DNA of 64,000 bases, from assembly GCA_017795005.1 (NCBI GenBank), contig CP051242.1, positions 2,008,976-2,072,975 on the forward strand. The letters are read 5' to 3'. This document shows, in pieces, positions 9,279 through 16,003 of this stretch. The notes beneath the pieces were generated by a model. The model did not search any database and was not told the origin of the DNA. It saw nothing but the letters and a program-made list of their open reading frames with translations. Positions within the stretch are counted from its first letter, which is position 1, and every line of letters starts with the position of its first letter. Source of the stretch: Balneolaceae bacterium (GTDB lineage: Bacteria > Bacteroidota > Rhodothermia > Balneolales > Balneolaceae). Both the position numbers and the translations under genes were made by a program.

Positions 9279-10973
9279 TTAAATCTTAAATAATTTATTA
9301 TTCTCAGATAGTGTCAATACTTCATACTTCGAAAGATCAACAGTCTTAGGTAGTTTGTCTTTTAGAATTGGTGCAATGAATTGGGCATTAATACTATTAG
9401 ATACTTCACTCAGGACCTGAAGTTGGTTTCCATGAATGTTCTCAAGTTGATCATGCATAATAAAATGAAGACAGGGTATATCTATTTGATTACAAAATTG
9501 AATATAAGCCAAATCAAAAGCAGCAATTTGCCCCTTTTTCTTGCCTGTACCTAAGTTTCCTAAAACGTTTGTAATTTTTAAAGTATAAGCTCGATCATTT
9601 TTTTCTGGAACTAAGATAAATTGTTCGCCATATAGCTTCTCTGAAATTCCGGAAAAATATTTATTAAAAGTTAAAACTCTTTCGCTTAGCTTTTCATCTA
9701 GTGTAGAAAGATCTTCATTTATCTCATTTAGCTCTTGATCGATTTGATTAAGTTTATTTTCACTATTAGTAATCAATTCAAGTTGCTCTTCAAGTCCACC
9801 TTTTATTTTATATTTCTCATTAAGTTTTGTGATAACAATTTCTAATTCTTCAATTGCACCATTTTTATTAATTAATTTTGATAGACTATTATCTCTTTTT
9901 ATATACTCTTCTAGATTCTCTCTTAAACTTTTTATCTCATTTTCAATATTAGGTAATTCTTTATTTATAAAATAAAGACGTTCATTTATCATGCTATTAT
10001 GAAAATCTAGTAGGCTTTCAAAGTCACGAGTTATATTCTCAATTTTACTTTCAACTTCATCATAGAGTTCTTTTAGCTGATTTTTATCAATCTCGTGAAG
10101 TTGAAGTTGAAGTTTCTTTTTACTTTCAAGAACTATTTCTCTTCTTAATTCAAGCTTACTTACACTATTAGAAATAATATTAATTTCTTTTCTAAGGTCA
10201 TTTAATTCATCTAATATATTCTTGTGGCTATCATCAAGATTGAACATTGACTTGTTTTTCTCAAGCTCTAGAATATCTCTATTTATTATTCCTAGTGCTT
10301 GTTCAATTTCAGGTTTTGATCTTTCACGTTTTAACCTTTTTAATAAATCCTGTTCAGAAATTTTCGATCGAGAAAGTTTTTGTTTTCGTTCAGATGAGTC
10401 AGTATTGATTCCAAACCAGAACAAAAAAATTGCTTCATATTGTTCTAATGTAACGTTAGGATGGAGTACTTTTACTGTATTATTTAATTTTTCTTTTTCA
10501 TCTCTAATATTTCTAGCAATTATTTGCCTAAACGAAGGTTTTTTTACATTACTTTCAAAAATTAGTGATTTAAGTATTTCTGGATAGTCTTTTTTTAGTA
10601 TATCATTACCATTTACTTGTAACAACATATCGTTTCTTTGAAGGAAATTTCTTGTTATTACAATTCTATTTTCAGGGGTTTCTGAAAAATCACTAACTAA
10701 TTCAAGAGTAATAATTACATTGTTTTCTTTTAAGAAATTTTCAACTTCTGTATTAGTTTTAGATTTGAACTCTGTATCTTGATAAATGCTAAATCCGTTA
10801 GATCCTAAACAATAATCTACTAATCTTAGTACAGTAGTTTTTCCAACATTATTTCCTGATTCTTGTTTATTCCGTAAGTTTGTTTCGTCAACTATTAAAT
10901 TTAGCCCTTTTCTAAATTTAATATTCCTGATCTGCCGTTCTTCTAAGTCTACTTTTAGTCTTCCTAGGTACAT
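9279..10973 (-). CDS. ABC-3C system ATPase (DUF2326 / SMC-Rad50-like)
   Basis: The 564-residue protein is built like a short SMC/Rad50 ATPase. A P-loop lies at G40-NNVGKTT (40-47), followed by a long coiled-coil centre (about 190-430) rich in Glu, Lys and Leu. The C-terminal lobe contains GKKKGQIAAFDLAYIQFC and the Walker B-like CLHFIMHDQLENIHG, typical of DUF2326. In ABC-three-component systems this ATPase is thought to sense invasion, perhaps aberrant nucleoprotein, and license an effector. It is the last gene of a four-gene minus-strand operon. Its ATG at 10973 lies inside the preceding gene (56-nt overlap). The region is visibly AT-richer than its neighbours. Confidence 0.85.
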   Translation of the reverse strand: MYLGRLKVDLEERQIRNIKFRKGLNLIVDETNLRNKQESGNNVGKTTVLRLVDYCLGSNGFSIYQDTEFKSKTNTEVENFLKENNVIITLELVSDFSETPENRIVITRNFLQRNDMLLQVNGNDILKKDYPEILKSLIFESNVKKPSFRQIIARNIRDEKEKLNNTVKVLHPNVTLEQYEAIFLFWFGINTDSSERKQKLSRSKISEQDLLKRLKRERSKPEIEQALGIINRDILELEKNKSMFNLDDSHKNILDELNDLRKEINIISNSVSKLELRREIVLESKKKLQLQLHEIDKNQLKELYDEVESKIENITRDFESLLDFHNSMINERLYFINKELPNIENEIKSLRENLEEYIKRDNSLSKLINKNGAIEELEIVITKLNEKYKIKGGLEEQLELITNSENKLNQIDQELNEINEDLSTLDEKLSERVLTFNKYFSGISEKLYGEQFILVPEKNDRAYTLKITNVLGNLGTGKKKGQIAAFDLAYIQFCNQIDIPCLHFIMHDQLENIHGNQLQVLSEVSNSINAQFIAPILKDKLPKTVDLSKYEVLTLSENNKLFKI

Positions 10974-11241
10974 TTTTGCTAGTATATCTTTGGTTTGCTT
11001 GTCTTCTTTTTCTGTTGGGGGAGCCCCATCTTCGAGGTTTTACTGTATCAATAAGATCGATAAGGAAGAGCCAATCTAAAGCCAGTATAAATAGTTTAAG
11101 AGAAACTTCATGTTTTTTATTTACTAAATCATAAAGATCAAAAAACTCAGTTCCAGTATCATCATCAGCTAATTCATGAAGAATTAACCCTCCGATATAA
11201 TAGAGGCTATTTTTTGGATTTATTTCTTTAGACGTGATCAT
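10918..11241 (-). CDS. ABC-3C middle component
   Basis: This small protein of 107 residues sits between the ATPase gene and the C-terminal-domain gene. Residues 1-68 (SLYYIGGLILHELADDD, ... SLKLFILALDWLFLIDLID) match what I know of ABC-3C middle components: a small winged-helix-like adaptor ending in an LFL-x-x-(L/I)-I segment. The last 39 residues are strongly basic (PRRWGSPNRKRRQANQ...) and lie partly over the ATPase gene in another frame. That tail may be real or may follow a one-base frameshift. It overlaps the upstream gene by ATGA (11238-11241), which suggests translational coupling. Confidence 0.72.
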   Translation of the reverse strand: MITSKEINPKNSLYYIGGLILHELADDDTGTEFFDLYDLVNKKHEVSLKLFILALDWLFLIDLIDTVKPRRWGSPNRKRRQANQRYTSKNVPRKTKSRLRRTADQEY

Positions 11242-11822
11242 AATGTAGGAGGTCTTTCTAAAATATTACAGTTGATGAAAGAATCAACAAGTATTAAATA
11301 GATTGCGTCTTTAAGGTCAGTATTATTTTTGAAATTGGAACTATTTTTAACTTCTAAAAATAGCTCATTATAAATTCGTTCAATTATTTCATCAGAAAAT
11401 TTCTTTGCTAAAGTAGTTTTATCCAATTTATGTTCATGTTGTAGCTCTCCAATTACTTCTTCATACAAAGTTTTAATATGTCTTATAGTATTATTTTTTT
11501 TTGGAGATCCTTGAGCTTCAAGAGTATTGTAAATGTCAAATATAACACCATTGAGTTCTACATACATTTTAATTAACCCGTTATATTTAACAATAGTATT
11601 ATGATCTATTTTTTCTTGAATTACTGGGGGAGGGATAAACTCATTAGAAGATTCAGTTTTTTCCCTGAAAGTACTGGAAATTATATTTACTACTTCTGCC
11701 GTCGTGCTATATAAATTTCTATAACTAGTGCCTTCATATACTTTGGTAATATTATTGACCGTCAAATCATTGTCTGATTTATAATTATTACCAAATTTGT
11801 TTTTCTGGATTTGATCCGTCAT
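11238..11822 (-). CDS. ABC-3C C-terminal-domain protein with N-terminal G(D/N)N motif
   Basis: The 194-residue protein has two parts. Residues about 65-194 resemble the ABC-3C C-terminal domain: VIQEKIDHNTIVKYNGLI, IYNTLEAQGSPKKNN, then FINCNILERP at the end, as in family members ending in CKILExP. In most systems this domain is fused directly behind an effector. Here the N-terminus has no effector, only a short segment, FGNNYKSDNDLTVNNI (residues 10-25), resembling the C-terminus of the protein encoded just upstream. The start codon overlaps the upstream stop by one base. It probably links the ATPase/adaptor to a separate membrane effector. Confidence 0.75.
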   Translation of the reverse strand: MTDQIQKNKFGNNYKSDNDLTVNNITKVYEGTSYRNLYSTTAEVVNIISSTFREKTESSNEFIPPPVIQEKIDHNTIVKYNGLIKMYVELNGVIFDIYNTLEAQGSPKKNNTIRHIKTLYEEVIGELQHEHKLDKTTLAKKFSDEIIERIYNELFLEVKNSSNFKNNTDLKDAIYLILVDSFINCNILERPPTL

Positions 11823-12073
11823 TAATTCTGACTTTCCTTAGAATTGTTTATAGTCATATCTCTTCCAGAGCTAAAATTATCACCTGACTCATTCTCTTGA
11901 TTGGTAAAATTAACAGAACTTTCTTCTTTAGCAGTTATGTTATTTAAATTTTTTATCCTTGTCTTTAAATCGGAGTTCTTTTTTGCTTGAACAATATTTA
12001 CTATTAACGATAAGAGAGATACTATCCACCCTAAAAACTCGAAGTCTAAATTATCTACTATAAGACTAAACAT
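11822..12073 (-). CDS. Single-pass membrane protein, candidate ABC-3C effector
   Basis: This is the first gene of the ABC-3C operon and encodes 83 residues from the ATG at 12073. A TTG 13 codons upstream (12112) is an alternative start. One hydrophobic helix (about 10-30, FLGWIVSLLSLIVNIVQ) is followed by a short charged heptad-like stretch (KKNSDLKTRIKNLNN), a polar linker and the C-terminal motif SGDNFSSGRDMTINN (63-77). That motif pairs in sequence with the N-terminus of the next protein. I do not recognise a family. Small membrane proteins in such systems often act as membrane-disrupting effectors, which is inference here. Confidence 0.6.
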   Translation of the reverse strand: MFSLIVDNLDFEFLGWIVSLLSLIVNIVQAKKNSDLKTRIKNLNNITAKEESSVNFTNQENESGDNFSSGRDMTINNSKESQN

Positions 12074-12227
12074 GTAAAAATTAGGTTTGTTGTCAAAGAG
12101 AATAAGAAACAAAAAATAAACATTAGATGTTTAAAAATTTATACTTACGCTTATAAGAAATCAAGAAGTGGCATATGTCACTCAAAGCAAGTACTAAAAA
12201 TTGTTTGTACCAATCTTTGTACCATAA
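12074..12227. promoter_or_regulatory. Upstream region of the ABC-3C operon
   Basis: This AT-rich 154-nt stretch lies between the ABC-3C operon and the tRNA-Val terminator. It holds a near-perfect 14-bp dyad, GTGGCATATGTCAC (12168-12181, two mismatches), about 95 nt upstream of the first ATG. It also holds a direct repeat TTTGTACC at 12204-12211 and 12216-12223. The dyad is a possible operator. The repeat may be an integrase arm-type site left beside the tRNA. No recognisable -7/-33 promoter was fixed with confidence. Confidence 0.35.
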
Positions 12228-12266
12228 ATAAAAACCCTATGTTAATCAGTGGCTTACACAGGGTTT
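12228..12266 (-). terminator. Terminator of tRNA-Val
   Basis: On the minus strand an 11-bp stem (12256-12266 with 12232-12242, one G-U pair) around a 13-nt loop is followed by a U-rich tail. It lies directly downstream of tRNA-Val and upstream of the ABC-3C operon, so it should separate the two transcripts. Confidence 0.75.
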
Positions 12267-12269
12267 AGG

Positions 12270-12343
12270 TGCGTCCGACTGGATTCGAACCAGTGACCCC
12301 CACAATGTCAATGTGATACTCTAACCAACTGAGCTACGGACGC
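12270..12343 (-). tRNA. tRNA-Val (anticodon GAC)
   Basis: The minus strand folds as a complete 74-nt cloverleaf. The acceptor pairs GCGTCCG with CGGACGC. The D stem is GCTC/GAGT with loop AGTTGGTTA. The anticodon arm has stem TCACA/TGTGG and loop TTGACAT (anticodon GAC). The T arm is ACTGG-TTCGAAT-CCAGT, with an A discriminator. CCA is not encoded. The 3' end faces the ABC-3C island, the usual polarity for tRNA integration sites. Confidence 0.95.
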
Positions 12344-12408
12344 ATTGCACAAATATACAACAATCAATGAACAACAAGGAAGTTTAAAATGAATGTTGAT
12401 TAATGAAT

Positions 12409-12436
12409 TTTGTGTGTTGAATATTGTTTATCTTTG
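12409..12436 (+). promoter_or_regulatory. Candidate Bacteroidota-type promoter of nusB
   Basis: TATCTTTG at 12429-12436 fits the Bacteroidota -7 consensus TAnnTTTG exactly, and TTTG at 12409-12412 could be the -33 element. The 16-nt spacer is shorter than the usual 19-21 nt. Transcription would start near 12443, about 20 nt before the nusB ATG. Confidence 0.4.
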
Positions 12437-12463
12437 GCGCGTCAAATTTTATAGTTCTGTCTC

Positions 12464-12928
12464 ATGATAAATCGTCGCCTTGTACGCGAAACCGTTCTTC
12501 AATCTATTTATGCTCACCTGCAAAGTGGAGATACTATTCAGTATATCACTGATACTATTATCAAAGAAAATGTCGGAAAAGAGAAAGAGGCTAGAAGATT
12601 TGCAGAGAAGTTATTCTTCAGAACTCTGGAGAACGAGTCACAGTTTAATGAAATCATAGAATCGCATATTCAAAACTGGGATATACACCGGTTGGCTATG
12701 ATTGATTTAATTGTACTTAAAATGGCTTTGTGTGAGTTTATGTTCTTCGAAGAGATCCCTACCAAAGTAACGATTAATGAAGCTATAGAGATCGTAAAGA
12801 AATATTCTACTGCAAAATCTGGTAAATTCGTGAACGGAATTCTTGATGCTTCGCTTTTAGAACTCAGTAAACAAGGAAAAATAAATAAAACTGGAAGAGG
12901 ATTGATCGAGAGATCAACCGGAAAATGA
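12464..12928 (+). CDS. nusB: Transcription antitermination factor NusB
   Basis: NusB binds boxA RNA with ribosomal protein S10 to keep RNA polymerase processive on rRNA operons. The 154-residue protein begins INRRLVRETVLQSIYAHLQ and ends with the family block VTINEAIEIVKKYSTAKSGKFVNGILDA, here split by nothing unusual. The length is typical. The last four bases overlap the start of the next gene (ATGA at 12925-12928), so the two are probably co-translated. Confidence 0.95.
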   Translation: MINRRLVRETVLQSIYAHLQSGDTIQYITDTIIKENVGKEKEARRFAEKLFFRTLENESQFNEIIESHIQNWDIHRLAMIDLIVLKMALCEFMFFEEIPTKVTINEAIEIVKKYSTAKSGKFVNGILDASLLELSKQGKINKTGRGLIERSTGK

Positions 12929-13599
12929 GTTCTGAACATCAGGAGATTATTGCTATTGGTGATATCCATGGCTGCTCTAAAACATTAAAAGCATTACTGG
13001 AACGCCTTGATGCTGCTTATGGGAATACCCGTACCTTTGTCTTTTTAGGAGACTATGTAGACAGAGGGCCCGACACCAAAGGAGTAGTGGATATTCTGCT
13101 TGATTTCGCAGGTAACCACAACTGCGTATTCCTGCGAGGGAACCATGATGCGATGTTATTGATGGCTTATCCCCGAAAATTCATGCTTGATTGGTATGAT
13201 AATGGAGGAGATGCAACTATGGAATCTTATCAAAAGGGAGATTCAGACGTCGAAATTCCACAGCGTCATCTTCGTTTTTTTATAAATACCCGGCTGTATT
13301 ATGATACACCTGATTGGTTCTTTGTTCATGGTGGTGTTCCACCGGATATGAAGATTAAAGATGCAGTAGCACAACGGTCTTTATGGAATAGTTTTCTCTG
13401 GAGACGAGATCATATAGAAACCGAAGACAATGTTTGGGAAAAAACCGTAATTTTCGGTCACACTCCGGTTAGAACTCCAATTACAGGAAAGAATAAAATA
13501 GGGATTGATACCGGTTGTGTATATGAACATCTGGGGAAATTAACAGCTTTGTTGCTCCCGGAAATGGATTTTGTTCAACAACAACGAATAGATTTTTAA
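12925..13599 (+). CDS. PPP-family serine/threonine phosphatase
   Basis: The 224-residue cytoplasmic metallophosphatase carries the PPP signature blocks: GDIHG (12-16), GDYVDRG, LRGNHD and FVHGGVPP, with a later GHTPV. These supply the two-metal ligands Asp, His, Asn and Asp. It is similar in size to PrpA/PrpB and phage-lambda-type phosphatases. Substrates could be phosphoproteins or small molecules; symmetrical Ap4A hydrolase is less likely from length. It overlaps nusB by 4 nt and precedes ychF by 18 nt. Confidence 0.88.
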   Translation: MSSEHQEIIAIGDIHGCSKTLKALLERLDAAYGNTRTFVFLGDYVDRGPDTKGVVDILLDFAGNHNCVFLRGNHDAMLLMAYPRKFMLDWYDNGGDATMESYQKGDSDVEIPQRHLRFFINTRLYYDTPDWFFVHGGVPPDMKIKDAVAQRSLWNSFLWRRDHIETEDNVWEKTVIFGHTPVRTPITGKNKIGIDTGCVYEHLGKLTALLLPEMDFVQQQRIDF

Positions 13600-13617
13600 A
13601 ATTAAAGAATATCATTA

Positions 13618-14712
13618 ATGAGTTTGAAATGCGGAATTGTTGGGTTACCCAACGTAGGTAAATCAACACTTTTTAACGCACTAAGTAATGGTGGTGCTGA
13701 ATCAGCAAATTTTCCTTTTTGTACTATAGATCCAAATGTAGGTCAGGTTTCAATTCCCGATGAGAGACTTCTAAATCTGGCTGAAATTGCCAAATCAGTG
13801 AATGTGATTCCAACTTCTATCGAGTTTGTTGATATCGCCGGTTTAGTAGCCGGAGCTGCTGAAGGAAAAGGAAAAGGGAATGCCTTTCTTTCAAATATCC
13901 GTGAAACCGATTTAATTATTCACGTAGTTCGCTGCTTTCGCGATGATGACATTATTCATGTAGAAGGAGATGTTGATCCGGAAAGAGATATTGCCATCAT
14001 TGAATCAGAATTGATTCTGAAAGATCTGGAAAGTGTAGAGAAAAGAGTGGAGACACTTAAAAAACAATCCAAAGGTGGAGATAAAGTTTTTAAAGCTCAG
14101 CTTGAAGTTGTAGATAGTTTAAGAGCTCACCTTGAAGATGGAAATACCGCAAGAACCTTTGAAGTATCAGATGATGAAAAACTGGCTTACCGTGATTTAT
14201 TTCTGCTTTCAGCTAAACCGGTGCTTTATGCATGTAATGTCGGAGAAGAAGATCTTGAATCAGGTAATGATTTAGTAGAGTCTGTAAAAAAAGTAGCTGC
14301 TAACTTTGGAGATGAAGTGGTAATGTTTTGCGCTAAAATTGAAGCAGAAATAGCCGAATTGGATGAAGAAGAAAAAGAAATGTTTCTGGAAGAATTAGGT
14401 GTGAGTAGCGGAGGATTGGATCGTTTGATTAAAGCAGCATATTCAGAACTTGGATTAATAACCTACTTCACTGCCGGACCAAAAGAAGCTCGTGCCTGGA
14501 CAATTAAAAAAGGTACTAAAGCTCCACAAGCAGCAGGTGTTATTCATACCGATTTTGAAAAAGGGTTTATTCGTGCAGAAACCATTGCCTATCAGGATTA
14601 TGTGGATTTAAATGGTGAGAAGGGAGCTAAAGAAGCCGGTAAAATGAGACAGGAGGGAAAAGAATACACCGTTGTTGATGGTGATGTGATGTTGTTTAGG
14701 TTTAATGTATGA
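13618..14712 (+). CDS. ychF: Redox-regulated ribosome-binding ATPase YchF
   Basis: This 364-residue Obg-family P-loop protein binds ribosomes and prefers ATP to GTP. P-loop GLPNVGKSTLFNAL lies near the start (residues about 8-21), with DIAGLVAGAAEGKGKGN as the switch/G3 region. The C-terminal TGS-like domain carries TYFTAGPKEARAWTIKKGTK and HTDFEKGFIRAE. The usual G4 NKxD motif is replaced, as expected for YchF (CNVGEE). Its stop codon TGA is the first part of the downstream TGATAGG tandem repeat. Confidence 0.97.
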   Translation: MSLKCGIVGLPNVGKSTLFNALSNGGAESANFPFCTIDPNVGQVSIPDERLLNLAEIAKSVNVIPTSIEFVDIAGLVAGAAEGKGKGNAFLSNIRETDLIIHVVRCFRDDDIIHVEGDVDPERDIAIIESELILKDLESVEKRVETLKKQSKGGDKVFKAQLEVVDSLRAHLEDGNTARTFEVSDDEKLAYRDLFLLSAKPVLYACNVGEEDLESGNDLVESVKKVAANFGDEVVMFCAKIEAEIAELDEEEKEMFLEELGVSSGGLDRLIKAAYSELGLITYFTAGPKEARAWTIKKGTKAPQAAGVIHTDFEKGFIRAETIAYQDYVDLNGEKGAKEAGKMRQEGKEYTVVDGDVMLFRFNV

Positions 14713-14770
14713 TAGGTGATAGGTGATAGGTGATAGGTGATAGGTGATAGGTGATAGGTGATAGGTGATA
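14710..14770. repeat. TGATAGG heptanucleotide tandem repeat
   Basis: Eight uninterrupted copies of TGATAGG (14710-14765) plus TGATA follow one another. The first three bases are the ychF stop codon. Because 7 is not a multiple of 3, copies place TGA and TAG stops in all three forward frames. The next gene is convergent (stop at 14781). Identical copies suggest recent slippage expansion. Confidence 0.97.
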
Positions 14771-14780
14771 TAATATTTCG

Positions 14781-15308
14781 CTATTCAGGGGTTGTAGCAA
14801 AATGAACCGATAGTATTCCTGACTCTTTTAATTCTTCTAAAAGATTATACACATGAATCATGTCGGTATTTTTATCTATAAATAAGAATGCTTTCATTCT
14901 AGGTTCCATCTCAAAGATATCTTTAAGAATTAACAATCTTATCTCTTTTTCATTTACTAGGTCGGGACCAAGTTGAATAGATCCATCCTTGTATAAGTAA
15001 ATGTTATAAGCAAGACGTTTTTCTTCTATTTTTTCTATTACTTCACTTTTAGAGTTGGATAGCAAGAGTTCTTTTTTCTGGTAGTCTGTATGAAAAAAAG
15101 AATTCCCAAAGGTTAAGGCTATTAAAAAAATTATAAAACCTATTTTGATTGAATACTCTATAGTGTGAAGATTGAACGCAATATGGAAAAGCTTTCGATT
15201 TCTTTTAAGTGTAAAAACTCTTTTAGAATACAGGCTTAGCTGAACATCTTCTGCTGATCGAAAAAAACCTGATCTAGCCCTTGATCTATTTAAAAAAAAC
15301 AATCTCAT
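14781..15308 (-). CDS. Single-pass membrane protein, ExbD/TolR-like periplasmic domain
   Basis: The 175-residue protein has a basic N-terminal cytoplasmic segment of about 50 residues, one membrane helix (about 52-72, YSIKIGFIIFLIALTFGNSF) and a periplasmic domain. The end of that domain, IHVYNLLEELKESGILSVHFATTP, resembles the last helix-strand of ExbD/TolR. A conserved membrane aspartate needed for proton coupling in ExbD is not seen in the helix, and no ExbB/TolQ gene is nearby. I call it ExbD-like only on this C-terminal resemblance. Confidence 0.5.
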   Translation of the reverse strand: MRLFFLNRSRARSGFFRSAEDVQLSLYSKRVFTLKRNRKLFHIAFNLHTIEYSIKIGFIIFLIALTFGNSFFHTDYQKKELLLSNSKSEVIEKIEEKRLAYNIYLYKDGSIQLGPDLVNEKEIRLLILKDIFEMEPRMKAFLFIDKNTDMIHVYNLLEELKESGILSVHFATTPE

Positions 15309-15337
15309 AGGAGATTATAATCAAAAGAAGATGAGCG

Positions 15338-16000
15338 TTATTGTTCTTTTAGTTTTTTCTTATTGAAATAAAGAAATCCTGCCCAGACAAGACTTAATCC
15401 ACCAAAAATCCCAATAAAGGTAAAGATTGCAGGAGAGGGATCATCAATAGTGCTTACAGAACCGGAATAAGCTGCGATAATAGAATAGGGGATAGTTCCG
15501 ATCGAGTAAAAAAGAATGTATTTCCAGAACGGCATTCGGGTCACACCTGCCAGGCAGGATGTAACCTCTGGTAACATGGGAGCAGCCCTGCAAAGCATTA
15601 ATGAAAAAGGACCAAATTGAGTAAAGAGCCGACGCATTTCTAAAATCTGATCTTCATCTTTGCTCACAAAACGGAGAAGTTTTTCACCATGAAATCTGCT
15701 AATTACATAACCCATTGTTCCTGCACCTAGCATTCCTAATGTGGAGTAAAACACTCCCAATTCGACACCAAGAAAAAATCCTGAGAGAATAGTTAAAGAA
15801 AGGGTAGGAATGGCTATAAATAGATCAACCAGCATCAAAGCAACTATAATCAAACCTACAATCCAAGGAGAAACAGTCATAGCTTGTTCCAGCCAATAGC
15901 GAATGTCTTCTACAGAAAGAATACCAAGTACTTTAAAAAGCAATAAAGTAAAAGTGAAGCAAGCTCCAAGAAGGACTACAAATTTGATTAGTGCTTTCAC
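15338..16000 (-). CDS. TVP38/TMEM64-type (VTT domain) membrane protein
   Basis: This 220-residue integral membrane protein has about five or six hydrophobic segments. Its central block includes the VTT/SNARE-associated features: LSGFFLGVELGVFYSTLGMLG, then RFGxx-like FTQFGPFSLMLCRAAPMLPE and MPFWKYILFYSIGTIPY. Related DedA/TVP38 proteins act in lipid or polyprenyl-phosphate flipping and membrane homeostasis. The C-terminus is short and basic (NKKKLKEQ). It lies 3 nt downstream of the ferritin-like gene, probably in the same transcript. Confidence 0.8.
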   Translation of the reverse strand: MKALIKFVVLLGACFTFTLLLFKVLGILSVEDIRYWLEQAMTVSPWIVGLIIVALMLVDLFIAIPTLSLTILSGFFLGVELGVFYSTLGMLGAGTMGYVISRFHGEKLLRFVSKDEDQILEMRRLFTQFGPFSLMLCRAAPMLPEVTSCLAGVTRMPFWKYILFYSIGTIPYSIIAAYSGSVSTIDDPSPAIFTFIGIFGGLSLVWAGFLYFNKKKLKEQ

Positions 16001-16003
16001 AGA

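Noticed and set aside
10222-10587. Open frame of 121 codons antisense to the ABC-3C ATPase gene
   Set aside because: It lies wholly within the coiled-coil coding part of a clear ATPase, has a composition typical of an antisense shadow (Ser/Phe/Leu-rich) and no recognisable domain.
12074-12112. TTG start of the membrane protein, 13 codons longer
   Set aside because: The ATG at 12073 leaves a complete helix and motif; the longer form has no added feature, though it cannot be excluded.
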